Assembly: GCF_018364065.1 (NCBI RefSeq)
Contig: NZ_JAGZMO010000010.1
Coordinates: 7,434 to 71,433, forward strand
Direction: 5' to 3'
Length of the DNA stretch: 64,000 nt
Source: Veillonella sp.
GTDB taxonomy: Bacteria > Bacillota > Negativicutes > Veillonellales > Veillonellaceae
Shown: positions 17,563 through 26,566 of the stretch, one piece after another
How positions within the stretch are numbered: the stretch's first letter is position 1
Layout: every line of letters begins with the position of its first letter
Made by a program: the position numbers and the translations under genes
The notes under the pieces: generated by a model
What the model was told of the DNA's origin: nothing
Seen by the model: only the letters and a program-made list of their open reading frames with translations
Databases searched by the model: none

Positions 17563-19281
17563 ATGAGCATTGAAGTTTTATTATTTGAAATGATTAAACG
17601 CATCAGTATGGCGGTTGTTTTGGGCCTCATCGTTTCACAAATGCGTTTATTCGATCGTCTTATCGCCCACAAGTTGTCAGCGGGCGATAAAATTATTTTC
17701 GTTCTTCTCTTCTCCAGTATCGCCATCGCCGGTACATACGCCGGTATCCCGATTGATGATGCCCTGGCCAACTCACGTATGGTGGGCATCATGGCGGCCG
17801 GTCTCATTGCAGGACCTTTTATGGGTAGCGCCGTCGGCATCGTGTCCGGTATTCACCGCTACTCCTTGGGCGGCTTTACCGCCTTGGCCTGTGCCATCTC
17901 TTCCATCGTAGAAGGGGTTCTGGCCGGTATTGTGCAGAAGTATTATAAACGGACACCTGTGCCGTGGACGGTCGCTTTAGTGGTAGGCTTCGTCGGCGAA
18001 GTGGTGCAAATGGCCATCATCCTATTGGTGGCGCAGCCATTCGAACAGGCCTATATATTGGTAAGCGATATCGCCATTCCAATGATTATTGCCAACTCGT
18101 TGGGCTTGTCCCTATTTATTAAAATCACGAAGGACAGTCTTCACCAGCGTGAAATTCAAAAAGCCAGCCAGAATCAGAATATTTTGGCCATTGCCCGCGA
18201 AACGGTTCGTTACTTCCGTACCGGCCTCACACCGGAATCGGCAGCGGCCGTTGTGCGCATCATCAAGAAGCACAGTCTCTATGACGCGGTGTCTATCACC
18301 GATACGGCCCATGTATTGGCCTATATCGGCGCTGAAGTGGAACACCATGCACCGGGCGTGGCGGCTCATTTGACAAACGTAACGTTAGACTCATTAAAAT
18401 CAGGTACAATTCATATAGCCTACTCACCGCAGGAAATCGGCTGTACGGTACCGAACTGTTCGCTGAAGAGCGCCATCGTAGTACCGCTGATGATTAAGTC
18501 ACGCATTATCGGGTCCCTGAAAATGTATTACACCGATCCGAACCACGTACCGGACGCATCGGACGTAGCCTTTGCGCAAGGCTTGGCAGACCTCTTCTCC
18601 ACGCAGCTGGAACTTACGGAAATCGACCGTCAGCAGCAGATTACGGAAGCGGCGAAAATGCAGGCTCTCCATGCGCAGATTAATCCGCATTTCCTATTTA
18701 ATACATTGAATACGATTTCGTCCCTCATTCGCACCAATCCGGAGCAGGCGCGACGACTTCTCATCAAGTTCTCCCAAATGTTCCGCTTCACCTTGCAATA
18801 TAACGGACGCGTCATTTCCATTGAAAAAGAATGGGAGCAGGTTATGGCCTTCGTGGAAATTTCCATTGCGCGCCACGGAGACAAGCTCTTTGTAACGCAT
18901 AATATTTCCCCGGAAATCTTCAGTTACGGCATCCCGTCCCTCACCTTGCAGCCGATTATCGAAAATGCTATCAAGCACGGCCTGCAGCCTCGTGAAGTGG
19001 GCGGCTCCATCGCCATCGAAGGGTACATGACCGACACGGATATTATCTTTACTGTAACGGATGACGGCGTAGGCTTCGACCGCGATCCGTCCTACTATCT
19101 GGAACATCCGCCACAAGGACATATCGGCTTGAGCAATGTGCATCGCCGACTCTATGGCCTGTACGGTCCTAAATACGGCCTCTCCGTCACATCCACGCCG
19201 GAAGAAGGCACCATCGTAACTATTAAAATTCCTAAAATTTCACCGGAAGAATACGCATCCTCTACAACTGATGGGAACTAA
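17563..19281 (+). CDS. LytS-family sensor histidine kinase
   Basis: A membrane sensor kinase of 572 residues. Residues about 10-190 carry the multi-helix 5TM-5TMR_LYT sensor region (AGPFMGSAVGIVSGIHRYSLGG is diagnostic). Residues about 205-350 look like a GAF domain. The His_kinase dimerisation motif QINPHFLFN has the phospho-acceptor His at residue 376. The ATPase domain has the N box IENAIKHG (about 466-473) and DDGVG (500-504). It is followed by its LytTR response regulator. In E. coli, BtsS of this family senses pyruvate and controls a CstA-family transporter; a cstA gene lies convergently next door here, so a similar role is inferred. Confidence 0.93.
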   Translation: MSIEVLLFEMIKRISMAVVLGLIVSQMRLFDRLIAHKLSAGDKIIFVLLFSSIAIAGTYAGIPIDDALANSRMVGIMAAGLIAGPFMGSAVGIVSGIHRYSLGGFTALACAISSIVEGVLAGIVQKYYKRTPVPWTVALVVGFVGEVVQMAIILLVAQPFEQAYILVSDIAIPMIIANSLGLSLFIKITKDSLHQREIQKASQNQNILAIARETVRYFRTGLTPESAAAVVRIIKKHSLYDAVSITDTAHVLAYIGAEVEHHAPGVAAHLTNVTLDSLKSGTIHIAYSPQEIGCTVPNCSLKSAIVVPLMIKSRIIGSLKMYYTDPNHVPDASDVAFAQGLADLFSTQLELTEIDRQQQITEAAKMQALHAQINPHFLFNTLNTISSLIRTNPEQARRLLIKFSQMFRFTLQYNGRVISIEKEWEQVMAFVEISIARHGDKLFVTHNISPEIFSYGIPSLTLQPIIENAIKHGLQPREVGGSIAIEGYMTDTDIIFTVTDDGVGFDRDPSYYLEHPPQGHIGLSNVHRRLYGLYGPKYGLSVTSTPEEGTIVTIKIPKISPEEYASSTTDGN

Positions 19282-19389
19282 ATAGACACTATTTATAGCC
19301 TATTATATACATTATTACTGATAGATATATACAGTGTTACTGACAGAAACTAAGTAAACAGTTCCTATCTATACAATCAACATATAACT

Positions 19390-19430
19390 AATCACTACAT
19401 AATCACTACATAATCACTATATAATCACCA
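19390..19430 (+). repeat. 11-bp tandem repeat before the response regulator gene
   Basis: AATCACTACAT occurs twice (19390-19411), then AATCACTATAT and a partial AATCACCATT. Four units of one helical turn each end about 10 bp before the AAGGAGG site of the response regulator. It may be a simple-sequence expansion or may affect translation. Confidence 0.7.
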
Positions 19431-19448
19431 TTAAAAAGGAGGTCATCT

Positions 19449-20405
19449 ATGATACGTACGGTTTTAATTGATGATGAAGCACCGGCTCGCGACGAGCTTC
19501 GCTACCTACTCACCACCAATCACTCCGATGTGATTTCGATTATCGGCGAGGCGGACAATGCCACTTCATCCATTTCATTAATTACCAAGGAAAAACCGGA
19601 TTTAATTTTCCTGGATATTCATATGCACGGCTTGTCCGGCTTGGAACTGGGCGAAGTGATTCGAGATATTTCGCCGAAGAGTAAAATTATCTTCGCCACC
19701 GCTTACGACGAATACGCTCTTAAAGCATTCGAGCTGCAAGCCTTGGACTATGTGGTAAAACCTATCGAAGAAGAACGACTTTCAAAAGCCATTCAACACG
19801 CTATGAAGGCGATTTACCCGAACGGCCTGCCGGGGAACGGTCAAAGCATGGGCGGTCAGACGGCGAACGGGTCTATGGCGGGCGCTGATGGTAACGGAGC
19901 TGTTGGGGCCAGCGCAGCAGGCGGTTCGGGCACCTCCGCCATGAACGGTGTAACTAACCAGGCCGGCTTTGGTGCAAACGGCAACGGTGCTTCTGCATCA
20001 GGCACTATCGGTGACGGCTCCGCCGTGACCGGCACCATTGCCCCACAAGTACTGACTAACAAACTGGCCGTTGATGACGGAGCGCACATTTTACTGATTG
20101 ACATCGACACCATCTCTTACATTACCGGTGAGTCGGGACGTTTAGAAGTTCACACTACGAACGGTACGTACACGTCCAACAAAACCCTTACAGAACTGCA
20201 AGAGCGCCTGAAAGGCACTTCCCTCTATCGCGTACATCGCAGCTACATCGTAAACCTCAACCAGGTGCGCGAAGTGGTACCTTGGTTCAAAGGCACCTAT
20301 TGGCTGCGCCTCCCTAGCCGCGCTAAGAAAGATACGGAGTTGATTGATATTCCTGTTAGTAAGGCACAGGTAAAACCGATAAAAGAGCTACTGGGAATCA
20401 GTTAA
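19449..20405 (+). CDS. LytTR response regulator with unusually long Gly/Ala-rich linker
   Basis: Partner of the LytS kinase. Residues 1-122 form a receiver domain (acidic pair DDE at 8-10, phospho-acceptor Asp56 in FLDIHM, Thr84, Lys104). Residues about 203-318 are the LytTR DNA-binding domain (YITGESGRLEVHT, LYRVHRSYIVNL). Between them lie about 75 residues of Gly, Ala, Ser, Asn and Thr (125-200); most family members have only about 10-25. AAGGAGG precedes the ATG. A strong terminator follows, so the operon is kinase plus regulator. The likely target is the cstA promoter. Confidence 0.92.
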   Translation: MIRTVLIDDEAPARDELRYLLTTNHSDVISIIGEADNATSSISLITKEKPDLIFLDIHMHGLSGLELGEVIRDISPKSKIIFATAYDEYALKAFELQALDYVVKPIEEERLSKAIQHAMKAIYPNGLPGNGQSMGGQTANGSMAGADGNGAVGASAAGGSGTSAMNGVTNQAGFGANGNGASASGTIGDGSAVTGTIAPQVLTNKLAVDDGAHILLIDIDTISYITGESGRLEVHTTNGTYTSNKTLTELQERLKGTSLYRVHRSYIVNLNQVREVVPWFKGTYWLRLPSRAKKDTELIDIPVSKAQVKPIKELLGIS

Positions 20406-20435
20406 TCATTATTTACCACATGAACATTTAATAAG

Positions 20436-20477
20436 GCACGTTAACTCAACACCACATTGAGTCAACGTGCTTTTATT
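20436..20477 (+). terminator. Terminator of the lytS-lytTR operon
   Basis: Perfect 14-bp stem GCACGTTAACTCAA / TTGAGTCAACGTGC with one central mismatch, seven-base loop, then TTTTATTTAT. It lies 30 bp after the stop codon. Confidence 0.85.
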
Positions 20478-20507
20478 TATTATCCGACTCACCCATCCCC
20501 CCAACAC

Positions 20508-20537
20508 AAAAGGAGCTACCTTTCGGTAGCTCCTTTT
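20508..20537 (-). terminator. Terminator of cstA (probably bidirectional)
   Basis: AAAAGGAGCTACC, a TTTC loop and the perfect complement ending in TTTT. The symmetric A and T tracts let it work in both directions between convergent operons. Confidence 0.75.
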
Positions 20538-20728
20538 GCATTTTATTGAGGTTCATCTATGTGATGTAAGGATTTGTTATGCTTATATCTATACAAAGTC
20601 AACCTGTTTTATTTTAGGGAAGCAAGTGATTAAGTGTATGAGGTATCGATTATACTTCCCAAAATAATTTCAATATGTTTTCCTTTTCAGGAGTATATGC
20701 AATCCAATAAGGCCTAATTGACGATTAA

Positions 20729-22558
20729 TTAAACTTCGTCAGGTTGCATATCTTTCAAGGATTCCGCTTCAACGTCAGCTTCAGTACGGAAGTCCTGTTT
20801 TTGTTTTGCAAGGCGGATCCAGCTGCGAACAGCTTCAACCATTACGAGGGATACGAGTAAGAACATTACAACACTTACTGCTACGAGCATCCATTTGCCT
20901 TCAGGAATGTAGTTCCAGAATACGTTTTCATAGTCAGCCATAACTGTGATGATGGCGATGAATACGCAAGGGATAGCGGTTACCCACGCATAGCGTTTGT
21001 GACCAAGGTGCATGATTACAGTTGTACCGATGGCTAAGCCCATAGTTGCTAACAACTGGTTGGATACACCGAATAATGGCCAGATTGTACCGATGTTACC
21101 TTGAAGTACTAAGTAGCCCCAAGCGAAACATACTAAGAAAGAGGAGAAGTATACACCTGGAGTCCAGTGAGTATCTTTCATTTTAGGAATTACCATACCA
21201 AGTAATTCTTGAACCATGTAACGGCTTACGCGAGTCCCTGTATCGATCAAAGTCAAGATGAACAATGCTTCGAACATGATACAGAAATGATACCAGTAGC
21301 TCATTAAGTGGCTCATGTTAGGAACTTTGGAGAAGATGTGAGCCATACCAACTGCAAGGGATACGGCACCACCTGGACGGTGCATTAAATCTTCACCAAC
21401 CATTTGGGATAATTGAGGTAATTCGTGAACTTGAAGACCCAATGTGGAGAATGTTTCCGCAGTGGAGTTGATTGCGAAGTAATCGTTTGGATGTAAGCTT
21501 GTTGCTGCGATCAAAGCCATCATAGCGATGAAAGCTTCAGTAAGCATAGCGCCGTAACCGATTGGCAACATTTCTTTTTCGTTCATAATCATTTTAGGAG
21601 TTGTACCGGTGGATACAGTTGCATGGAAACCGGACAACGCACCGCAAGCGATCGTAATGAATACGAATGGGATAGCGGAACCGTTAAGTACAGGGCCGCC
21701 GCCACCAACATATGCGGAGAATGCCGGCATTTGAAGAGTTGGCATAACTACGATGATACCTAAAGCCAAGGCACCGATTGTACCAACTTTTAAGTAAGTG
21801 GAAAGATATCCACGAGGAGCTAACAATAACCATACTGGAAGTGCTGCGGCGAAGAAGCTGTATACAGCAAGCATGATTTGGATGGAATGACGGTCCCAAG
21901 TGAAGTATGGAGCTAAAGAGGAATGAGCGATATCTGGACCGTAGATAACAGCAGCCATGATAAGAGCCATACCGATTACAGTAGCTTCACGGATTTGACC
22001 AGGACGTAACCAACGAAGATATACACCGATGAATACAGCGATTGGAATAGTAGCACTCACTGTGAAGAAGCCCCAAGGGGAATTTTCAAGAGAGTTGGCA
22101 ACTACTGCAGCCATACCAGCCATGGTGATGATCAACAAGAACAAAGTAGCAAGCAAAGTACCCATGCCGGCTGCGCTGGAGATTTCAGCACGAGCGATAT
22201 CGGCGATGGATTTACCTTGGTAGCGAACCGATGCGAATAAAAGTACAAAGTCATGTACTGCACCGGCTAATACGGAACCGATAAGGATCCATAAAACGCC
22301 AGGTAAATAACCGAACTGAGCTGCAATAACAGGACCAACAAGAGGACCTGCACCGGCGATAGCTGCGAAGTGCTGACCGAATGTAACCCATTTGTTAGTT
22401 GGTACATAGTCAACGCCGTCATTGATGGCAACTGCCGGAGTTGTACGATACTGATTTACAGTAAGAACTTTGGCTGCAATAAAGGCGCCGTACAAGCGAT
22501 AAGCGATCGCAAGAACGAGGGCCGATATAATAACCAAATAAAGACCGTTCATTTCCAT
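20729..22558 (-). CDS. cstA: CstA-family transporter (pyruvate/peptide uptake)
   Basis: A 609-residue multispanning inner-membrane protein of the carbon-starvation CstA/BtsT family. Typical blocks are visible: TNKWVTFGQHFAAIAGAGPLVGPV near residue 60 (given here only as a landmark), GSVLAGAVHDF, and STGTTPKM in the centre. E. coli members import pyruvate (BtsT, CstA), sometimes implicated in peptide use. For a lactate- and pyruvate-centred fermenter such as Veillonella, pyruvate transport is plausible. AGGAGG lies 9 bp before the ATG. It converges on a LytS/LytTR pair, the regulator type that controls btsT in E. coli. Confidence 0.93.
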   Translation of the reverse strand: MEMNGLYLVIISALVLAIAYRLYGAFIAAKVLTVNQYRTTPAVAINDGVDYVPTNKWVTFGQHFAAIAGAGPLVGPVIAAQFGYLPGVLWILIGSVLAGAVHDFVLLFASVRYQGKSIADIARAEISSAAGMGTLLATLFLLIITMAGMAAVVANSLENSPWGFFTVSATIPIAVFIGVYLRWLRPGQIREATVIGMALIMAAVIYGPDIAHSSLAPYFTWDRHSIQIMLAVYSFFAAALPVWLLLAPRGYLSTYLKVGTIGALALGIIVVMPTLQMPAFSAYVGGGGPVLNGSAIPFVFITIACGALSGFHATVSTGTTPKMIMNEKEMLPIGYGAMLTEAFIAMMALIAATSLHPNDYFAINSTAETFSTLGLQVHELPQLSQMVGEDLMHRPGGAVSLAVGMAHIFSKVPNMSHLMSYWYHFCIMFEALFILTLIDTGTRVSRYMVQELLGMVIPKMKDTHWTPGVYFSSFLVCFAWGYLVLQGNIGTIWPLFGVSNQLLATMGLAIGTTVIMHLGHKRYAWVTAIPCVFIAIITVMADYENVFWNYIPEGKWMLVAVSVVMFLLVSLVMVEAVRSWIRLAKQKQDFRTEADVEAESLKDMQPDEV

Positions 22559-22648
22559 TTGTATGAACCTCCTAGAAATAAAAATAAGTGCATTGGAAAG
22601 ACTACGTTATAAAGTGTATGAATTGTTGTAGTTCTTTCATCTGTATGC

Positions 22649-22740
22649 ATTGTAAGCCATTTATGAAATGGGGTAAACAGTTTTTCGCTGAATGGAATAA
22701 AAAGGGGGACAAATGGAAATAGTTACCCTTGAAAGGAAAT
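22649..22740 (-). promoter_or_regulatory. cstA promoter with upstream direct repeats (candidate LytTR site)
   Basis: On the minus strand TTTACC (22672-22677), a 17-bp spacer and TACAAT (22649-22654) form a promoter about 90 bp before the cstA start. Upstream, ATTTCCTTT (22732-22740) and ATTTCCATTT (22711-22720) are direct repeats offset by about two helical turns. LytTR regulators usually bind two direct repeats about 21 bp apart just upstream of -35. The promoter is directly visible; the binding role is inference. Confidence 0.45.
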
Positions 22741-22891
22741 GGAAATTTCGCCTGATTTTTGTAATTTATTAATTTTTCATATAATTAAACATTTAATTAA
22801 ATTCCTTTTAAAGCTTGGGGATTTATAAAAAACCGCCTATTTATAAGCATTCTTTACTTATCATTACCATTTTCGTCCACTTATAAGCGCG

Positions 22892-22930
22892 AAAAGAGGC
22901 AGATATCAATTTTGCTGATATCTGCCTCTT
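22892..22930 (-). terminator. Terminator of the alcohol dehydrogenase gene
   Basis: Perfect 13-bp stem GAGGCAGATATCA with its complement (22896-22928), followed on the minus strand by TTTTC. Confidence 0.8.
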
Positions 22931-22963
22931 AAGGTTGTAGTAATTACAGGCAATTAGTCCTAT

Positions 22964-22995
22964 TTAGTAACTAATCACTTTAGTAACTAATCACT
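22964..22995 (-). repeat. Perfect 16-bp tandem repeat after the adh stop codon
   Basis: TTAGTAACTAATCACT occurs twice without a gap, starting one base after the stop codon of the alcohol dehydrogenase. It belongs to a series of post-stop tandem repeats in this window. Confidence 0.85.
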
Positions 22996-22996
22996 C

Positions 22997-24166
22997 TTAT
23001 AACGCACTTTCGTAAATCGCCAAGATGTCTTCGGTCGTGAAGTTTGTATACGATGTGGGATAACGATTGGACGAAGCGGCAATCTTAGGAAGTGCTTCTT
23101 TCGGAATGTTCACTTCTCCAAGCGTTGTCGGTGCGCCAATGGATTTGAAATAGTTGCGCAATGCCTCAATACCGGCCAATGCCAACGCTTCATCCGATTC
23201 GAAATCGTCTCGTTTCAAGCCCCAGATGTTGATAGCAAAACGCACGAAACGAGGGATGTGACCTTTGTAAATATATTTCAGTACCATTGGGTGCACGATG
23301 GCCAGCCCTGCCCCATGCGGAATGTCGTAGAATGCGGACAACGCATGTTCGATCTGATGAGACATCCAGTCCTGTTTCTTGCCAAGGCCTAAAATACCGT
23401 TCAATGCGATGGTAGCGCCCCACATTAAGTTGGAGCGGGCTTCATAGTCCTCTTGGTTTTCCAATGCAATCGCCGCATTAGCCATAATATTTTTAAAAGT
23501 CGCTTCCAATAAGGCATCAGATAAGTTATTTGTTTCCGGTAAGGAGAAATACTGTTCCATCAAGTGAGACAGCATGTCGCAAATGCCGTAAATCATCTGA
23601 TTCTTAGGCAATGTGTAAGTGTACGTCGGATCCAAAATGGAAAATTGAGGATACAGCGCATCGCCGTAACCGCCTAATTTCTTTTGGGCTTCCCAATCCG
23701 TTACAACACCGCGGTTGTTCATTTCACTGCCGGTGGCCGACATTGTGAGTACTACACCTACAGGCAAGGCGCGTTTTACATTTTCCCGTTTTACAAAGAA
23801 ATGCTGCCACCAGTCATAGTCTTCATCAACGAGCGCTACGGCACCGATGAATTTAGAGCAGTCCACTACGGAACCGCCGCCTACGGCGAGCACCAAATCT
23901 ACATTATGTTCTCGGCAAAGTTGTGCCCCTTCAAGCACCTTTTCCTTGCGCGGATTGGACATAATGCCCGGCAGTTCAACGACGTTCTTACCGGCCTTGG
24001 CTAATTCAGCCATAACCGCATCATACACGCCGTTCTTCTTAATACTGCCACCGCCATAGGTGAGCAACACCGTCGGTCCGTATTGGGCCAATAACTCAGG
24101 CAGCTGCTTTACACTGCCTTCTCCGAACACAATCTTTGTAGGATTATAAAATGAAAACGAATCCAT
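22997..24166 (-). CDS. Iron-containing alcohol dehydrogenase (YqhD/BDH type)
   Basis: An NAD(P)H-dependent group III alcohol/aldehyde reductase of 389 residues. It has the family opening (FSFYNPTKIVFGEGSV), the nucleotide motif GGGSVVDCSKF, and metal-ligand histidines in HLMEQYF and HQIEHALSAFYDIPHGAGL. The closest functional types are butanol dehydrogenases and broad-range aldehyde reductases such as YqhD. I start at 24166, where GGAGGAGG sits 5 bp before the ATG, rather than 30 bp further upstream. It is probably monocistronic with its own terminator. Confidence 0.92.
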   Translation of the reverse strand: MDSFSFYNPTKIVFGEGSVKQLPELLAQYGPTVLLTYGGGSIKKNGVYDAVMAELAKAGKNVVELPGIMSNPRKEKVLEGAQLCREHNVDLVLAVGGGSVVDCSKFIGAVALVDEDYDWWQHFFVKRENVKRALPVGVVLTMSATGSEMNNRGVVTDWEAQKKLGGYGDALYPQFSILDPTYTYTLPKNQMIYGICDMLSHLMEQYFSLPETNNLSDALLEATFKNIMANAAIALENQEDYEARSNLMWGATIALNGILGLGKKQDWMSHQIEHALSAFYDIPHGAGLAIVHPMVLKYIYKGHIPRFVRFAINIWGLKRDDFESDEALALAGIEALRNYFKSIGAPTTLGEVNIPKEALPKIAASSNRYPTSYTNFTTEDILAIYESAL

Positions 24167-24213
24167 AGTTGCCTCCTCCCGGCACTTTGTAACCACTTTG
24201 GCAAGTGCCGATT

Positions 24214-24322
24214 TATTCTACGTCAACTTTCTAGTTATTCTACATTACTTTATACTTATTCGACGTTAATTTTATAGTTATTCTGCGTTAACTTTATACT
24301 TATTCTACGTCAACTTTATAAA
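24214..24322 (-). repeat. Five 22-bp tandem repeats spanning the 3' end of galM
   Basis: Units beginning TATTCTACGTCAACTTT recur at 24214, 24236, 24257, 24279 and 24301 (21-22 bp each, several substitutions). The last unit is the final codons and stop of galM; the others extend after it. It looks like repeated copying of the gene's own 3' end. Confidence 0.85.
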
Positions 24323-25415
24323 CAATGACACGTTCATACACCTTCGGCTGCGATTCCGTACTCGCCTCCGTCAAGGACTGACGATAGCCCGGCAAATTGC
24401 AGTCATTCGGGATGAACGACGGCTCAATGCACATACCTGAATGAGGACCGTACTTCGTGCCGTCACGGCCCGTATCTTTTACCCAGTTCCCCGTGTAAAA
24501 TTGGAAACCCGGTGCGTCAGATAAAACGGTAAGAGTCAATCCGCCACCGCGAAATTCGCTGCATTTCAACAGGCCTTGTCCCGGACTTTGTAAATTCTCT
24601 GCTCCTTTTGCAGCCCCCGCTTCTTTGCCGGCTGCCAATCCTTCTGCAGATTTCATTCCATCCGAAGAGCCGCCCTTGCGTGTCATATAGAAATGATCAT
24701 AACCGCGATACGGTGCCAACTCTTTTTTATTAGCCTCCAACGCTTCGCCTACATTGCGCCAGTCTGTAAAATCATAGGCTGTATCTGCAACCGGCTTTAA
24801 TTCACCCGTAGGGATCTGATTCGCACCGAATGGCGCATATTCATCAGCATACAAGCGTACGTCATGACTCTTTACGGTCGCTTCGCCGGTCAAGTTGAAA
24901 TAACTGTGACCTGTAATATTTACAGTGGAAACCTTTGTGGTGCTGTATTCGTAACGGATAGAAAGGCCTTCGTCGTCCAGTTTCATATGAGCCTGAACGG
25001 TAAAATCGCCGGGGAATCTATCTTCTTCCTCTGTAATGGTCGCTTCTAAAACCAATTCGGACTCCGAGTGCTCCACCAACTGCCAATTCATAAAACTTAA
25101 GCTGTGACAGCCGCTATGCAACAAGTTCGGCCCGTTATTGGGATGAAAGAAATACGTAACACCGCCGATAATACATTCCGCATTGGCAATGCGATTGGCC
25201 ACGCGGCCTACGGTTGCACCGAAATACGCCTGCCCCTGTAAATATCCTTTTACAGAGTCATAACCGAGTACAATGTTGCGGCCCGTAGATTTTACAATAA
25301 AATCCTGTATAATGGCACCCCAACTTAATACTCGTACGATAAAATTCTTCGACTCCAGCTCGTACTGAACTATCTGAGCCCCTGAAGGCGAAGTACCATA
25401 CCCTTCACATTTCAA
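24300..25415 (-). CDS. galM: Aldose 1-epimerase (galactose mutarotase) with low-complexity insert
   Basis: Interconverts alpha and beta anomers of galactose or glucose in the cytoplasm. Family landmarks are GATVGRVANRIANA, HPNNGPNLLHSG, the catalytic His in GHSYFNLTGE, YDHFYM and the catalytic Glu in CIEPSFIPND. Between YDHFYM and the following beta strand are about 40 extra residues rich in Gly, Ala, Lys and Ser (SAEGLAAGKEAGAAKGAEN), absent from usual members. I choose the TTG at 25415: GGGAGG lies 8 bp before it, whereas the GTG at 25424 overlaps that site. No other galactose genes are nearby. Confidence 0.88.
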   Translation of the reverse strand: MKCEGYGTSPSGAQIVQYELESKNFIVRVLSWGAIIQDFIVKSTGRNIVLGYDSVKGYLQGQAYFGATVGRVANRIANAECIIGGVTYFFHPNNGPNLLHSGCHSLSFMNWQLVEHSESELVLEATITEEEDRFPGDFTVQAHMKLDDEGLSIRYEYSTTKVSTVNITGHSYFNLTGEATVKSHDVRLYADEYAPFGANQIPTGELKPVADTAYDFTDWRNVGEALEANKKELAPYRGYDHFYMTRKGGSSDGMKSAEGLAAGKEAGAAKGAENLQSPGQGLLKCSEFRGGGLTLTVLSDAPGFQFYTGNWVKDTGRDGTKYGPHSGMCIEPSFIPNDCNLPGYRQSLTEASTESQPKVYERVIVYKVDVE

Positions 25416-25473
25416 AATAGCCACCTCCCGTCAATAACTCCCATCGTGATTCCCAAGCATATATAAATTAAAC

Positions 25474-25524
25474 TTTAAAGTTGCTTAATCTTTAAAATTG
25501 CTTAATCTTTAAAATCTCTTATTC
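25474..25524 (-). repeat. Three 17-bp tandem repeats between moaA and galM
   Basis: TTTAAAGTTGCTTAATC, TTTAAAATTGCTTAATC and a diverged third copy follow one another between the moaA stop (25592) and the galM start. No hairpin or other function is seen. Confidence 0.75.
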
Positions 25525-25591
25525 TCTAAAAACTTTCCGGACTTAAGTCTCTTATTAACTCAAACGCTAAAAGACCTATTCCGCAAGCCTT

Positions 25592-26566
25592 TTAGCCACC
25601 GATACGCCACATAGGCCGCTTCGGCGTTTCCATATCGGCGCCGTCATGTTCCGCCTTGCGCAGTTGCAATGCATCTGCAATGATACCCATCAGCGTTTCA
25701 CTGTCAGCACCGAGGCGAACAGCTTCCGCCAAGTCCACTTCTTCATCTCGCAAGAGACATAGACGCAACTTGCCGTCACTGGTTAAGCGAACCCGATTAC
25801 ACGAATCACAGTACGTGTGACTCATGGGGAAAATGAAGCCCACCATGCGACCGTTCGGCAATGTATAATACGTCGCCGGGCCTCGGCCCATAGACACATC
25901 AGTCTGCACCGGTGTGAGCGGACCTCCTGCGACACGCTCCAACTGAGCTTTCCATTCTTCGAAAGTAGGTCCTTTATACGTATCACCTTGGAACGGCATG
26001 TATTCGATAAATCGCCAAACTACCGGCCATTGTTCCATAAAGTCCAACAGCGCTTTCACCTTGTCGTCGCTCATGGTCTCCATTAAAACCGTGTTCAATT
26101 TCACGGAGCGAAATCCGGTGCGCACAGCCGCTTCAATACCGGCCACCACAGAGTCCATCTGCCCTTTACAGCCCGTACGGAAGTCAAACGTAGGCTCATC
26201 CACCGCATCAAAACTAATATTTACGCGCTGTAACCCCAAGTTATGAAGTCGCTCAGCTCGCGCAGCCAACAGACTGCCGTTTGTGGTCATGGAAATATCG
26301 GAAAACCACTGTTTTTCCTGCAGACCGGCCAATAAGGTTTCCAGCCCCGGATACAGCAACGGTTCACCACCGGTTAAACGGACCGCATTTATACCTAATT
26401 TATAAAAGGCTTCCAGAACAACCAGCCATTCTTCAGGCTTCAACAAATTTGTCTGACTATCCGCCGTGATAATCTCCGGTCGACAATAGGGGCAACAAAA
26501 GTTGCAGGCCTCCGTCAGCGACACGCGCACGTACTCAATCGTGCGGTTCCATGAATCCTGAATCAT
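25592..26566 (-). CDS. moaA: GTP 3',8-cyclase MoaA
   Basis: A radical SAM enzyme catalysing the first step of molybdenum cofactor synthesis, GTP to 3',8-cyclo-GTP. The N-terminal cluster motif is CNFCCPYC, preceded by RVSLTEA. The C-terminal cluster cysteines are in CDSCNRVRLTSDGKLRLCL. The catalytic C-terminal Gly-Gly is present (the protein ends RIGG). The 324-residue length is normal. It overlaps the MOSC gene by four bases (ATGA), so the two are translationally coupled. No other moa or moe genes lie in the window. Confidence 0.95.
   Translation of the reverse strand: MIQDSWNRTIEYVRVSLTEACNFCCPYCRPEIITADSQTNLLKPEEWLVVLEAFYKLGINAVRLTGGEPLLYPGLETLLAGLQEKQWFSDISMTTNGSLLAARAERLHNLGLQRVNISFDAVDEPTFDFRTGCKGQMDSVVAGIEAAVRTGFRSVKLNTVLMETMSDDKVKALLDFMEQWPVVWRFIEYMPFQGDTYKGPTFEEWKAQLERVAGGPLTPVQTDVSMGRGPATYYTLPNGRMVGFIFPMSHTYCDSCNRVRLTSDGKLRLCLLRDEEVDLAEAVRLGADSETLMGIIADALQLRKAEHDGADMETPKRPMWRIGG

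Noticed and set aside
22801..22880. CTTATAAG-containing repeats between cstA and adh as regulator sites
   Set aside because: Two GCTTATAA copies 40 bp apart occur in AT-rich DNA, but one lies beside the adh terminator and there is no further support.
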